64,000 nucleotides of DNA from Zingiber officinale (lineage: Eukaryota; Streptophyta; Magnoliopsida; Zingiberales; Zingiberaceae). This document shows, one piece after another, positions 1 to 11,650 of the stretch. Position 1 is the first letter of the stretch, and each line of letters opens with the position of its first letter. Under the pieces are notes generated by a model, which searched no databases, was not told the origin of the DNA, and saw nothing but the letters and a program-made list of their open reading frames with translations. Position numbers and translations under genes: made by a program. The stretch is from positions 34,013,511 to 34,077,510 of the forward strand of contig NC_056000.1 of assembly GCF_018446385.1 (NCBI RefSeq), in the 5' to 3' direction.

Positions 1-392
1 TCCTCAACGGCTCCTCTCCCAGCGAGATAGCTAATATTGCCTGGCCGATTGGCAATACTTCATTGCCTGTGAACCCATAGAGAGGGGATGCCATGGGCAG
101 CAGCTCGCTTCGATCAATCTGTAGCTAATCGAACGCCTTCTTGAAAATAATGTTCACCGAACTCCCCGTGTCAACAAAGGTCCAGTGGATACTGTAGTTG
201 GCGATCACCGCCCGGATGATCAGAGCATCATCATGAGGGGTTTCGACACCCTCCAAATCACTGGAGCTGAAGCTGATCTGAGGCCCTTCGGCCTTCTCCT
301 TGCTGCACCCCACGACATGGATCTCTAACCACCGCACGTATGACTTCCTAGCTCAGTTGGAGTCTTCGTCGATCGACCACTACAACAAAAAT

Positions 393-655
393 GTTAAAAG
401 ACAACACCCCTACGACAACGGTTTTAAGAGAAAGCGTTGCGTATTTGCTCAAAGACAACGGTTTTTGCCAAAACCGTTGTCTTTGAACTCCCCATTAAAT
501 ATAAAAGACAACGGTTTTGGGAAAACTGTTGTCATTGAGTGATTTCTTTTTGAATCAACAACACTTTTTACAACGGTTTTCTGAATCCGTTGTCTTTAAG
601 CGCTTTTTTAGCGTCTACGACAACGGTTTTAATAAAATCGTTGTCTTTGACTTTA
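393..655. repeat. Left subterminal repeats of the CACTA element
   Basis: This block holds about five units built from ACAACGGTTTT followed closely by its inverted partner AAAACCGTTGT, for example near 443-485, 505-533, 570-595 and 620-650. Adjacent direct and inverted copies form short imperfect hairpins. In CACTA elements such motifs are transposase-binding sites; that role is inferred here. Confidence 0.85.
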
Positions 656-934
656 CTCGTTTCGTCATTTCCCCCTCGCAGTTTTGCTTTCCCTCTCTCC
701 GCAAATCTTTTTAGCGCCTTCTTTTCCCCTTCGCGCTCTCAAACCTAAGTCATTTTTCTTTCCTCTCCTCATACAATCTCTTCACGCCATCCTGTCGATC
801 GCTGGATCTTCCTCCACGACGAAGCGAGCACCTCCCATGGCTCGCTTTCTTCTTCCTGTCAGAATCGAATAGTTGCATCCGACCAAACAAACCACATCCA
901 TCGTAAGGTCAAGGTACAGGGTGAATCGGAAGTG

Positions 935-1468
935 ATGAGGCGGAAGAAGATGGTGGTGTTGCTCCTTTTGTTCCTATTTTTCTCGGTGTTTTGCTGCGTA
1001 TCTGCTGCATCCCTAGCTAGTGAGCGCGGATTTTGATGTTTGTGTGTGTGTGCGCGAGTGTGAGGGAGGGGAGAGGTTGTGGGTTTCACGGGTTCCCTGT
1101 TGAGCTTTGATCGTTCTGTTTTACTTTTTTTTTTAGGGTTGGTAAGCGTGTTGTTCTTCAACCTCTTTTCTGCCCTTCTGCGGCAGCTTTGGTCGGCGAC
1201 GTTGGATTCGAGGATTGGTAAGACTCGAAGATTGATTTCTCTCTCTCTCTCTTCTTTTTGTTTAGTTGATTTGGTGTTTTGGATTAATCAGCGATCTTGA
1301 GCCCCTCGATTGTGAGGATTGAGAGTGGATACGACATCGAGACTGTTTTCGATGGGAGTAAGCATGGAATCGAGTCGTTCTTGGTCGAAGTCACGCCGGG
1401 AGGGGAGCTTCTAGTACTAGATTCCAAGAACAGTAACATCTACAAGGTTTCTTTGCCCTTGTCTAAAT
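935..1468 (+). pseudogene. Captured NHL-repeat gene piece: signal peptide exon and first NHL-region exon
   Basis: An ATG at 935 opens a short exon coding MRRKKMVVLLLLFLFFSVFC, a plausible secretion signal, ending at a strong GTGAGC donor at 1020. A later exon (about 1289-1468) codes ESGYDIETVFDGSKHGIE and GELLVLDSKNSNIYK and ends at GTGAGT (1469). This matches, from memory, the N-terminal part of plant NHL domain-containing proteins, which have VETVFDGSKLGIEPYAIEV and LLILDSENSNIYRI at this place. The exon joining the two is not securely defined (a candidate lies at 1187-1217, but its phase does not fit), so this is a relic rather than a working gene. It lies wholly inside the CACTA element and is interpreted as transduplicated host sequence. 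Confidence 0.8.
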
Positions 1469-2199
1469 GTGAGTGTGTTTATCCTCTCATAAAGATCAAA
1501 GTGTCCATTTGCATGACACAAATATAACCAATGATACCACATGAAACACCATGAATGAGGCCTACAATGTGCAATTTCATAAGGATTTTAATGCTTAGAC
1601 TCTTCATCTATCTCCTCAATATCCATGTTCAATGCTCTAAGTAGGCATTCAAACTTTCTATTGATGTGAATATAAATTAAAGATGTTAAATGGTTTCTGT
1701 AAAATACTTACTGAATCTATTAGTCCCAGGGACTTATGACTGATACTTGTTTGATTTTGTCCGATATGAGATTGATATCTTGACAATGGAATATTTGAGT
1801 GTTCTTAAAGTTACTGGATGTGAAGCCAAGTGATGGTCTAGAGGAGCAGCCTAAGTTGTTCTGAAAAATATCAGCAATAGTTGCTGGTTGGTGATGATGG
1901 TTTCACTGTTCTGATACCATGACGATCCAATTTTGTGATTGTCTTCCATTAGAAAGGGGCCAAAGAAGATAACTACTAATAAGTAACACGATGTGTTTGA
2001 TTCCAAAATTTCTATGCTGATGTTGGCACTTTGAATATGACATTGTATTTTTAATCTTTTAATTTAGTTAATCTTTTAAGCATTTGTTCCAGATACATTC
2101 TTGAATATGATTGTTCTAAATGCGCTCTTATTGTGGTTTGTTGAATAACTAAATCTCTTTGATATTATCACTGACTTCCACTGTGAATTTTTTGGATAG

Positions 2200-2372
2200 A
2201 CAACAGGCCTAAGCTTGTTGCTGGTTCAGCTAAAGGTTGGAGCGGTCATGTTGATGGCAAACCACGTGAAGCAAGGATGAACCATCCAACAGGGCTCACA
2301 GTCGATAGCAAGGGTAACATTTATGTTGCTGACACAAAGAACAAAGCAATTAGGAAAATCGTTGATGGCCTA
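2200..2372 (+). pseudogene. Captured NHL-repeat gene piece: next exon
   Basis: After an acceptor (GGATAG at 2194-2199) the sequence codes NRPKLVAGSAKGWSGHVDGK, then EARMNHPTGLTVDSKGNIYV and ADTKNKAIRKI. This joins in phase with the exon ending at 1468. GLTVDSKGNIYVADTKN is a canonical NHL repeat strand pattern. The match fades just after AIRKIVDG, and none of the remaining NHL repeats or the C-terminal part of the family (normally about 500 residues) is found further right. Only the 5' part of the gene was picked up. The intron between the exons (about 730 bp) was retained, so the source was genomic DNA and not a processed transcript. Confidence 0.82.
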
Positions 2373-2505
2373 AGCATGTCATTTTGTAACTACAAATCTT
2401 GTAACTTTGTGAGCTCAAATTCATCAAATTTGTTATTGTTCTATTCTGTGCAATCAAAACGGTCCTTATTTATCAATCATGTTTTAATCACTTTCTATAT
2501 GCCAG

Positions 2506-2783
2506 GTAGCGTGTATTCTAATGTTCAAGCTTCAGCAAGATGATTTCCCAGTGGATACTCATGTGTGCTCTTTTAACTAATCTCAAATTCTAGCAAAGTA
2601 TCAACTAATATATGCAGAACCATGGTACTTTTGCAGGTTTTTAGGATAATGAGGGACATTGGTTGGATCCAAATTAAAGCAAACAGAGAGCAAGCATATA
2701 TCCACCTCAATAATAGAATACCTAATCATTTGAAGTTTGACCTGAATTATCTTCTTGTAACTCATGGAAGATTTTTGTCACAG
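2506..2783 (+). pseudogene. Captured DNA glycosylase (HhH-GPD, endonuclease III type) exon pieces
   Basis: Two exon-like blocks with proper borders follow the NHL piece. The first (2506-2562, after CCAG, before GTGTGC) codes ACILMFKLQQDDFPVDTH. The second (2637-2783, after TTGCAG, before GTGTTC) codes VFRIMRDIGWIQIKANREQ and IHLNNRIPNHLKFDLNYLL followed by VTHG. This corresponds to the region after the helix-hairpin-helix of plant glycosylases like Arabidopsis At3g47830, which from memory reads CVLMFNLQHNDFPVDTHV and then HLNRKIPDELKFDLNCLL. The Asp of FPVDTH is the family's catalytic Asp. The front of the enzyme (lysine-bearing helix and hairpin) and the C-terminal cysteine cluster are not seen, so this cannot be a working enzyme. 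It is a second host gene sampled by the same CACTA element. Confidence 0.82.
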
Positions 2784-4097
2784 GTGTTCTATTAGAAGAG
2801 GTAATTAGAACACGGGAGATGGTCCACAGGTTTCCTGCCCTCTCACTCAGTACTGTAAGAATACAACGAAATAAGCTAATCATTTCCAGCTTGCATCTCT
2901 ATAAATCTACATCACCTGCTATCTTTCCCATAAATATTATGAGTGAAGCACTGAAGCTACTGTAGTTTATCCTTATGTTGGTTGCAACTTCTGCCTTCTT
3001 TAATTGCCTGAGCTGTAACACATTGAACTCTACCTAGTCTGTACATCTGCTTGTCATAGTTGGGCCTCATTGGTCATCTCTTAGGGTGCTTGAATAGTCT
3101 TTGACCTAAATGAAAGTTACTGAAGATGAACTCATGAAATTGTACTATGATAATTAGCTATCTTGAAATATTGCTTTGAATATAGCGCTCCATGAATACA
3201 TTTAACATACTGAAGTTGGTTGTCCCTTTGTGAGTTTAATATCCATGAATACATTTAACATACATTTAACAATCGAGTTTAATATTCTTGAAAATTTTCT
3301 GTTCAACTCTTATTCATTGGCTTGTCTTTGTCTATCATAGAGCTTAGCAACTAACTCATAGGCAATCCTTTGCTTTTGGTTCTAAAGAAGATATTTTCTG
3401 ATATTATCAACATTGTTAATACTTGCTTACATCACTACCCACTCATTATATTCTCTTTTTTTTCCGACCAAAATTAGGTTGTGTACCTTTAAGTCACTCT
3501 CTTGTCATCTGCATTTATAATATTCATACTTCTTTTCCTCTTTGATTCACACTCATGTGTGTGATTATGCAAATAGCTGCATAAGTACTATTATTTCTCT
3601 AACTTTACTAGGTACGAGGCCAATTAACCTGCCGTAGTAGACCAGTGCTTCAAGATGTTAAGCATGGTAAGCAAAAAACAAGTTTCTTTCCCATTTTTGT
3701 TTTATATTGAATTGGTAGGACAAAGTTGTGGAGCTACACAAATGCATCTCTAGCTTTCCACCTTTTAAGATTTCAAGTGATATGCTCTCTTATTCTCACG
3801 TTTATTTGCAAACAAAGTTGGATTTTTTTGTTAAGTGGTACTAATCTTGTCCTCCTTTTGTTATTAGTATTTTTCCACTTTGTTTATTGAAACACTGAAA
3901 CTTCCAGAGCATGCTATCATGTAGAAGAAAAATATAAAACAAAAGTTGCATCCACTTGGTGATGCTCTTTGTATTTTGATTTTTTTTCCCTTTGATTGAC
4001 TCTAGCAATGCATTTGCTGTGGAGAAACATTAATTTACTGATGAGAAAAGTCATGTCAGCTTAGTATAAGGATGAGTTTGATCCAACATTGACTCTT

Positions 4098-4272
4098 CAT
4101 CCAATATCCCTACTGAAGAAATGGAAACTGGTGTGGCAGCACAAGGTTCTGGTTCCAGGGAGTTGAAAGCCAACTCTCTCTATCCAGACAAAGGAGAAGA
4201 GAAAAAGATTCGCTTGTGTGGCTTTGAGTTCGATCCAAATTGGGATGGGGAGAGTGCAAACAAGGAGGATGG
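4098..4272 (+). pseudogene. Possible third captured exon, source unknown
   Basis: A plus-strand open stretch codes EEMETGVAAQGSGSRELKAN, then LYPDKGEEKKIRL and CGFEFDPNWDGESANKED, and stops at a GT dinucleotide (GGTAATTTTTG). It has the codon texture of a true exon, in contrast to the AT-rich surroundings. KKIRLCGFEFDP vaguely recalls the short LFGFE-like motif at the N terminus of some plant C2H2 zinc-finger proteins, but no zinc finger follows. The source is therefore not assigned. Another short exon-like piece bounded by AG and GTAAGC lies near 3613-3666. Confidence 0.35.
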
Positions 4273-4869
4273 TAATTTTTGAGTTCCAAGAATAGTTTAA
4301 CAATTTTGTTACTGATTATACGTCTATTAAATGCTACTACATTTTGATATTTTCTTTCTCAAGTACTTAGAAAATGATACTATACTAATTTTGGATGAGA
4401 AGAGAAGAAACCTTCTTGTTTTTTCTGGTTACAGTTCATGCAATTATTACAATTCTCTTTTCTGTTATATTTTATATTTTTCTTTGATAAGTTTTGTTTA
4501 ATTTTTCTCTCCTTCTGACTTTGTTTGTATTAAATCAATGGTTTGAGTTTTAAGTATTGATTAATTGACTTTTCTCTTGTAGGTGCATAACACAGGGGCA
4601 ATTCATGAGGATTGGGATTTTTGATGCAAGGAGTGAGCTTTCTTTAGTTTCTATATGGCCTTGCTTATGCGAAGAAGTCATTTGACGAACTGGAAAACAT
4701 GTGATTTATGGTTTGATACTACTAAGTTTAATGAGTGTACAACTCTTTTTGTATATTTGAGCTGGTATATTTTAGATTAAATATAGTAAATATTTAGTTT
4801 TGTATTGGTGGTCATGCTTATATTAAAAAAAGATTGGTTGTTTGTTATTATCATGTTACAACATGAACA

Positions 4870-5312
4870 TTAAAGACAACGGTTAGAAACGTTGTAAAAA
4901 GTACGTAATTACAACAGAATTTTTTTGTGAAAAGTGATAAAAGATAATGATTTTATCGATTGTAAAATATATTAAAATTATATACCACAACGGTTTATAA
5001 TTGTTGTAAAATTTAAAACCGCAATGTTTTAAATTATCTACCACAACAGTTTATATCTGTTGTAAAAAGAGTCTACCACAACGGTTTATTTTTGTTGTTG
5101 AAATTATCCACCACAACGGTTTTAAAACGTTGTCGTATCCTTCGTAGCCAAATTTTGGGCATATAAACAACAACGGATAAAAACCGTTGTCAAATGTCTA
5201 CAAAAACAACGGATTCAAAACCGTTGTCGTAGGGCAATACATTCTACAACACCCTTAGTTACAACGGTTTTTTGACCCTACGACAACGGATAATATCCAT
5301 TGTTGTTTACAG
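4870..5312. repeat. Right subterminal repeats of the CACTA element
   Basis: The same motif family as at the left end recurs about ten times: CCACAACGGTTTA at 4986, 5042 (as CAACAG), 5078 and 5112, then ACAACGG / CCGTTGT pairs at about 5170-5232 and 5261-5290. The density rises towards the terminus. Shared motifs at both ends confirm that 378-5325 is one element. Confidence 0.85.
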
Positions 5313-6613
5313 TTTTTTTGTAGTGGACCCTCCTGCAATCATGTCTATCTCTCCTCGGGAAGCGTTGTTCCTATTTTTCTCTTCCCAGGCGGATGGTCTG
5401 TTTTGCTCAGCGGGGACCTTGGTGGGATCGCTTTCCTCCCTTCGCTGATGGCGACGGTGTTTGGGCTCCCTTCTTTCTTCTTCTCGTCGCTTGATCGAGC
5501 GGCGACGATCTTGTTGATCAGGAGATGGTGAGCGATGGCGATATCCTCTGGGGGTCGGTTGGCTGACGATTGGTGTCAGTTCTTGGCAGTCCCGTGTATT
5601 GTGCGTCGTCGACTGGTAGAATAAACAAAACATAGGAGTCCATACCTTGCCCTTCGATGCCTTAGGCCGACTGGATGCCACATGTTGTACGACATGTGCC
5701 CTGGTCTTCTGGTGTGACCTTGCTCCTTCAACCCTCGGACCCTTGGGCGACAGGTGGCTACTTGTCGGTCTTTGTTTGGCCGGCGCCGAATGCTCGGTTG
5801 GCGCCTCATTTCTTCTGGCTGCCTGAGCTTCTTCCACATTGATGTACTCGTTGGCCTTCTTGAGCATGTGGTCGAAGTCCCTAGGCGGCTTCCTGATGAA
5901 TGACCGGAAGAAATCTCTCTCGGCGAGCCCCTAGGTGAATACATTCATCATGGTCTTGGACGAGACCGAGGGGATGCCCATGGCCACTTGGTTGAAGCAC
6001 TGAATGTATGCTCGGAGTGCTTCCTTAGGCTCTTGATTCAGGACGAAGAGGCTGCCGCTTATTTTCTAGTAGCGTCGGCTGCTGACGAAGTGGTGTTGGA
6101 AGGCTGCTCGGAAGTATTTGAAGCTTCGTATGGAGACATTCGGTAGTCTTCTGAACCAGTGTTGTGCCGATCCAGAGAGAGTCGTGAGAAAGACCTTGCA
6201 CTTCACTCCATCCGTGTACTGGTATAGGGTGGCCTCGTTGTCGAACCGATCTAAATGATCGTCCGGATCGATCGACCCATTGTACGCCCGATCGCCAACA
6301 GGGTGTAGTGTCGAGGCAACAAGTCTTATAGGATCTCCTCTAAGAACTGCCTGTTGATCCATGCAGGAGATGATGCGTTTCAAGGCATTTTTTCTTTCCG
6401 TGAATCCCGGATGAGTGCATCGCCTGAAGATGATCCCCGCTCCTGATGCGCTTGGGCTATTTCCTAGGTGGTTTGGAACAGAGCTCGATAGAAGGGGATC
6501 GGTGTGGGTGGCGCTTCACCTTGGGTGTCGATCGACCTTCGGGTTTCCCCCCATACGGAGAGTTGCTCTACTCGATCTTCCTGCCCCGCTTGCTTGTCGG
6601 CTGCCGATGTTGC

Positions 6614-8116
6614 TGTTACGCTTCCATAAGTGCACAGATTCGTCGTCAGTAATAAGATTATCGATCCCACAAGAACTGGTTATAAGCACTAGCAATGGTT
6701 CACCTAAGATTAGCTAAACTATCAATGGTTGTGAGTTATCTAAAGAAAAGGGAATAAAAAGTGGAAACGAGAACTAGTGAAGAGAGAGTAATTTACTTGG
6801 TTATGACGAGTTCTAGGAGTTCAGTTTCATTGTGGTGGTATTGATGTATCACATTCTTTCCTTTACTCATTGTCCATCAATATGCATTCACCGGAAGTTG
6901 AAGTATCTATTCTTAGGTACCAAATAAAGAAGATCCATATGAAATCCTGTTATGGTTAACCTCTGTCACTAGGGCACCTCGGTAGATCACAAGGACACTA
7001 CTCTAATTGGTGTCACTAAGGATAGAGATAAGGAGCTTAGTTTGGTTTCTTACTTCCTTATGGAGGAGTTGTCTCTCCTATCAAGGAAGTATCCTAGATG
7101 TCCATGAACGGGTTACCCCTGTCACTAGGGCCCCTCGGGTGTATGATCTAGGATATTCTCTCTACGAGATAGGCAATTCCTACACAATCGATTAACACGA
7201 TATAGAGATCGAGTAGTCGAAACAAAGCACGCAAAATCATCCAATGAAATAGAGGCAAAAGTATGAGTCTTACATCAAACCAATCCATAACTACTCCCTC
7301 ATCCTAGAACAAATATTCTACACCATAGACGCTGGAGAAAAATCCGAAGACATAATATTAAGCATACAATTCTCAAACAAGAAGAGAGAAAGAGAAAAGA
7401 CGCTTATCCAACGACGACGTGTAATCTTCGGATCCAATCCTTTGCTTCTGGAGTTGATGTGGTGATGAAGGATCGTTGGGCGGATGTCCTGGATGGCGTA
7501 GAACGGCACCAAGTCGATTCTCTCCCTGACGGCTCGCTTCTTGACTCTCCTCCCTTTGAGGAAAAGGGATAAAACCCTTTTATAGGCTAGGGCGCGGCTG
7601 TAGCGGCACAACCGTGTAAGGATGGCACGGTCGTGCCCTTTCTTGTCTCTGGTTGCGCTGCACGGTCGTGCCAATTGGCACGGCTATGTGAACCTGGGGC
7701 TCGGCTCTGGGGACACGACCGTGCAGGATTGCATGGTCGTGTATTGATTGGCTTCGGTCATGAGGGGCATGACCATGCAAGTATGCACGCCCATGTACTG
7801 ATCTGCCTCTGGGTTGGTCGCACGGTCGTCCAAGGTTGCACGGTCGTGCACTTTCCTTCTCCTATTTGTCTATACGATCGTGCGAGGTTGCATGACCGTG
7901 TTCTCTACCTCGTTCTGGTGCGTTGACAATCGATGTTTTTGCTCCGAAAGTTGTCCCTGTCAACACAAAACCAAACAAAGAGCAGATATCCGAACAAAAG
8001 AATATATATAATGAATACATGATAAAAGAGGCGATCATACGAAGAATATGTACTTATAAAGCAAGTGAATGTGCGTTAAAAACATGCATAAACTATCATA
8101 ATATTTACGCACATCA
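6614..8116 (-). repeat. 3' LTR of the Athila-type element
   Basis: This 1503-bp LTR reads TGATGTGCGTAAATAT inward from 8116 and ends at TGTTACG (6614), so it has TG...CA ends on the minus strand. It contains an array of CACGGTCGTGC-type palindromic motifs (about 7590-7900) also seen in the partial 5' LTR (29390-29477). The stretch 7000-7200 is nearly identical to 28794-28990. The adjacent polypurine tract is at 8117-8135. Confidence 0.85.
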
Positions 8117-8135
8117 CACCCCCAGACTTGAACCT
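8117..8135 (-). other. Polypurine tract of the Athila-type element
   Basis: On the minus strand the sequence reads TTCAAGTCTGGGGGTG directly before the LTR start TGATGTG. The same AAGTCTGGGGGTG appears before the 3' LTR of the related plus-strand element at 59615-59632. Confidence 0.75.
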
Positions 8136-8728
<593 letters not shown>

Positions 8729-9504
8729 TGTAACACCCACGAAATATTTAAGCTATACATATGGGTATTCTCTTTTAGAATAAAAGGGAAATGGAAATAG
8801 AACCAAAAAGAAATAAAAAAAAAAGAAAGAGAAGTTAAGGCTTGAACCATGAACCCTCACAATAGATAAAGCTAAATGGGTATGATAACCACTAGAGTCA
8901 TGAATGATATATGATTAGCAAAGAATGGAAATTATAGTTAAAGGTAAGAGTATGATTAAGTAAGGGAGCAAGAGAATGTCATGTAGCTTTCCTCCTCTTT
9001 CTCTTGGTTAAGAAAAGAAGTAAGCAAAAGACAAGTTGTTTTCTTCTTCTTCTTCTTTCTATTTTCGTGGGAATGAAGAGGGTGAGAGAATAGAGGAGTC
9101 AAGAGGATGAATTGGGACATTTTCTTTCCTCATTGAGAATAAATAGGAATGAGAGAAGAGAAGGGAAAGAAAGTTTGGCTACTTCTTCCTCCTCCTTCTT
9201 TCTCCTTCTTCCTCCTCCACCGAGACCTAGAACTTTTTCCTCTTCCTTTTCCAAATCCAAGCTAAGGTTTTCTCCCTAAGAAAACTAATTCACAAGAAGA
9301 AGTCCTCAAGATCTACTCCTTACAAGCAAGAGAAGCAAAAGGGAGAACTAGGAGGAGAAGCTTTCTTCTTCCTCTTCACAAGGGTACCTTCTTTTAAGAA
9401 AAAAAACCAAGCAAGAGGATGTAAGTATCCCCTCACCTGTGGTACAAGTAGTTCATGTGTTTTTCCATGAGTTTAGATTACTTAAAAATCTAGGGTTGCC
9501 TCTT

Positions 9505-10870
9505 GAAACTTTCGGCCACCAAAGTATAAAATCTTAAGGAAGCTTAAGATCTAAATTAAATATGCTCACTATGTTCCTTATGATATGTACCCTATGATAG
9601 AAGATTAGTTTAATGTTCTTATGTTTGTATGTTGCTTAGAACTTATACTCATGTTCCTTAAACATTCGGCCATGATAAGATTTAAAAGACCTAGGAAAAG
9701 CTTAAGACCTAACTAAACATGCTCACGATGTTCTTTATGATAGGTAGCTTAGGATACGAGCTTTATTTAACATTCTCATGTATTTATTTATGTTGCTTGT
9801 GGTCTAGACCTAGGCCTAGAAGGTTTCGGCCATGATGAGATTAAAGACCTAAGAAAGCTTAAAAACTAAATCTAATATGCTCATGGTTTTCCTTATGATA
9901 TGATATGAAGTTAGCTTGATATTCTTATGCTTGTATGTTGCTTAGAATTAGTTTCATGTTCCTTGAACTTTCGGCCATAACAAGACCAAAGACCTAGGAA
10001 GCCTAGAACCTAAACTAAACATGCTCATGATGTTCTTTATGGTATATGATATGAAATTGGTTTAGGGTTCACATGCTTTTATGTTACTTGTAACCTAGGG
10101 ATAGGCTTGGCAACTTTCGGCCATAACAAGACCAAAGACCAAGGAAGCTTAGAACCTAAACTAAACATGCTCATGATGTTCTTTATGGTTTATGATATGA
10201 AATTGGTTCACATGCTTTTATGTTACTTGTAACCTAGGGTTAGGCTTGGCAACTTTCGGCCATAACAAGACCAAAGACCTAGGAAGCTTAGAACCTAAAC
10301 TAAACATGCTCATGATGTTTTTTTATGGTATATGATATGAAATTGGTTTAGGGTTCACATGCTTTTATGTTACTTGTAACCTATATTTAGGCTTGACAAC
10401 TTTCGTCCATAACAAGACCAAAGACCTAGGAAGCTTAGAACCTAAACTAAACATGCTCATGATGTTCTTTATGGTATATGATATGAAATTGATTTAGGGT
10501 TCACATGTTTTTATGTTACTTGTAACCTAGATTTAGGCTTGGCAAGTTTCGGCCATAACAAGACCAAAGACCTAGGAAGCTTAGAACCTAAACTAAACAT
10601 GCTCATGATGTTCTTTATGGTATATGATATGAAATTGGTTTAGGGTTCATATGCTTTTATGTTGCTTGAAACCTAAGGCTAGGCTTGGCAAGTTTCAGCC
10701 ATAATGGGATTAAAAAAACCTAGGAAGCTTAGAACCTAAACTAAACATGCTCATGATGTTCTTTATGATAAATGTTATGAAGTTGGTTTAGGGTTCATAT
10801 GCTTTTATGTTACTTGTAACCTAGATTCAATACCTTGTAAGTTTCGGCCACTTCATGGAATTAGGGTTAG
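9505..10870 (+). repeat. Tandem array, about 135-160 bp units, inside the Tekay-like LTR
   Basis: About ten units are each marked by TTTCGGCCATAA or a variant, at roughly 9509, 9665, 9827, 9971, 10116, 10254, 10399, 10548, 10694 and 10846. Shared segments include AAACATGCTCATGATGTTCT and TGCTTTTATGTTACTTGTAA. The middle copies are the most alike, as expected from unequal exchange within an array. Confidence 0.88.
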
Positions 10871-11044
10871 AGACCCAATTATGATTTACTATGTGTCTCA
10901 CATGCTATGATATGAATTAGGAGATGCTAGTTAATGATTTCCATGCATGATTATGTTTCCCTATGATATGTCATATGCTCATTTTTGTATGCTTATGAAT
11001 CATGCATGATAATGACTCTTATAATGGGCTATATGCTCAAGTAT

Positions 11045-11195
11045 GCATGCTTTATGATATGACAAGCAAAGGCCTAAGAGTTGCTTCCCTAGTAGTTGGG
11101 ACTAAGAGCACTCTTTATGATATGACAAGTAAAGGCCTAAGAGTTGCTTCCCTTCTTGTTGGGACTAAGAGCACTCTTCATGATATGATAAGTAA
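11045..11195 (+). repeat. Short tandem repeat, about 63 bp units
   Basis: Two full copies and a partial third carry CTTTATGATATGACAAG, AAAGGCCTAAGAGTTGCTTCC and GGGACTAAGAGCACTCTT. The short open frame across it simply repeats. Confidence 0.85.
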
Positions 11196-11459
11196 ATAAG
11201 ACATGCTATTTTACTTTTTATGTGGCTTGTACCGGACCTTAGTGTCTAAGGGATGGGCTCCTTAGTTCGCCCCTAGGTCGACAGACGTAATACGGACCTA
11301 GTATCCCTAGTATGTTCGGGATTAGCTACCCCGTCCTAGGGATTGCGCGTATTTATGTTATGTGGTACATAGTCGGGCCCTCATGTTGAGATTATATTTA
11401 AGTATTATATGATATTGTTTTTAAAGACACTTTGCACATGACATGACGCATGTTTTGAA

Positions 11460-11650
11460 AGACATCTTGCATATACTTTTATGATATGATATGATATGAC
11501 ATGATGCACTTTTATGATATGATATGATATGACATAATGCTCTTTTATGATATGATATGATATGACATGATGCTCTTTTATGATATGATATGATATGACA
11601 TGATGCTTTTATATAGAATGATATGCTATGATATGTTGTGATGCTCTTTT
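11460..11650 (+). repeat. ATATGATATGATATGACATGATGC tandem repeat
   Basis: Four to five units of about 36 bp are built from TATGATATGATATGACAT followed by GATGCTCTTT. They lie downstream in the same LTR. Confidence 0.85.

Larger units (their letters stand above)
378..5325. mobile_element. Nonautonomous CACTA (En/Spm) transposon carrying captured gene pieces
   Basis: The element begins CACTACAACAAAAA at 378 and ends TTTTTTTGTAGTG at 5325, the diagnostic CACTA terminus in inverted orientation. The 3-bp target duplication is exact: GAC at 375-377 and GAC at 5326-5328. Both ends carry subterminal arrays of ACAACGG / CCGTTGT motifs, the sort of sites a CACTA transposase binds. At 4948 bp it holds no recognisable TNP2/TNPD-like transposase, so it is read as nonautonomous. 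Its interior instead holds exon-like pieces of an NHL-repeat gene and a DNA glycosylase gene with splice-like borders, all on the plus strand. It sits inside the gag-protease region of a minus-strand Ty3 element, so it is the younger insertion. The ends and duplication are directly visible; mobilisation by an autonomous relative is inferred. Confidence 0.93.
1..6613 (-). mobile_element. Ty3 LTR retrotransposon, Tat type, incomplete, split by a CACTA element
   Basis: Fossil Ty3 element on the minus strand, continuing past the left edge. Visible parts are a gag-like region (about 5330-6613) and the start of the protease region (1-377). The gag part carries the family core with PDDHLDRF and LSGSAQHWFRRLP and a zinc-knuckle-like segment with HNTRDC. 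The protease part has DTGSSVNIIF. The order gag then protease on the minus strand is as expected. The gag style suggests the Tat/Retand lineage; that is a family inference. The element is broken, and a CACTA transposon at 378-5325 separates its parts. Its right side meets the LTR of an Athila-type element at 6614, and LTR-like sequence at 29478-29770 may be its upstream end, which would make the Athila element a second insertion into it. No LTR is securely visible. Confidence 0.8.

Noticed and set aside
4097-4303. 68-aa minus-strand ORF in the CACTA element
   Set aside because: The plus strand of the same stretch has the better exon texture and border; the minus reading has no family resemblance.
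6415-6717. Plus-strand ORFs opposite the Ty3 gag region
   Set aside because: They are antisense shadows; the minus strand here carries the recognisable gag N-terminal sequence.
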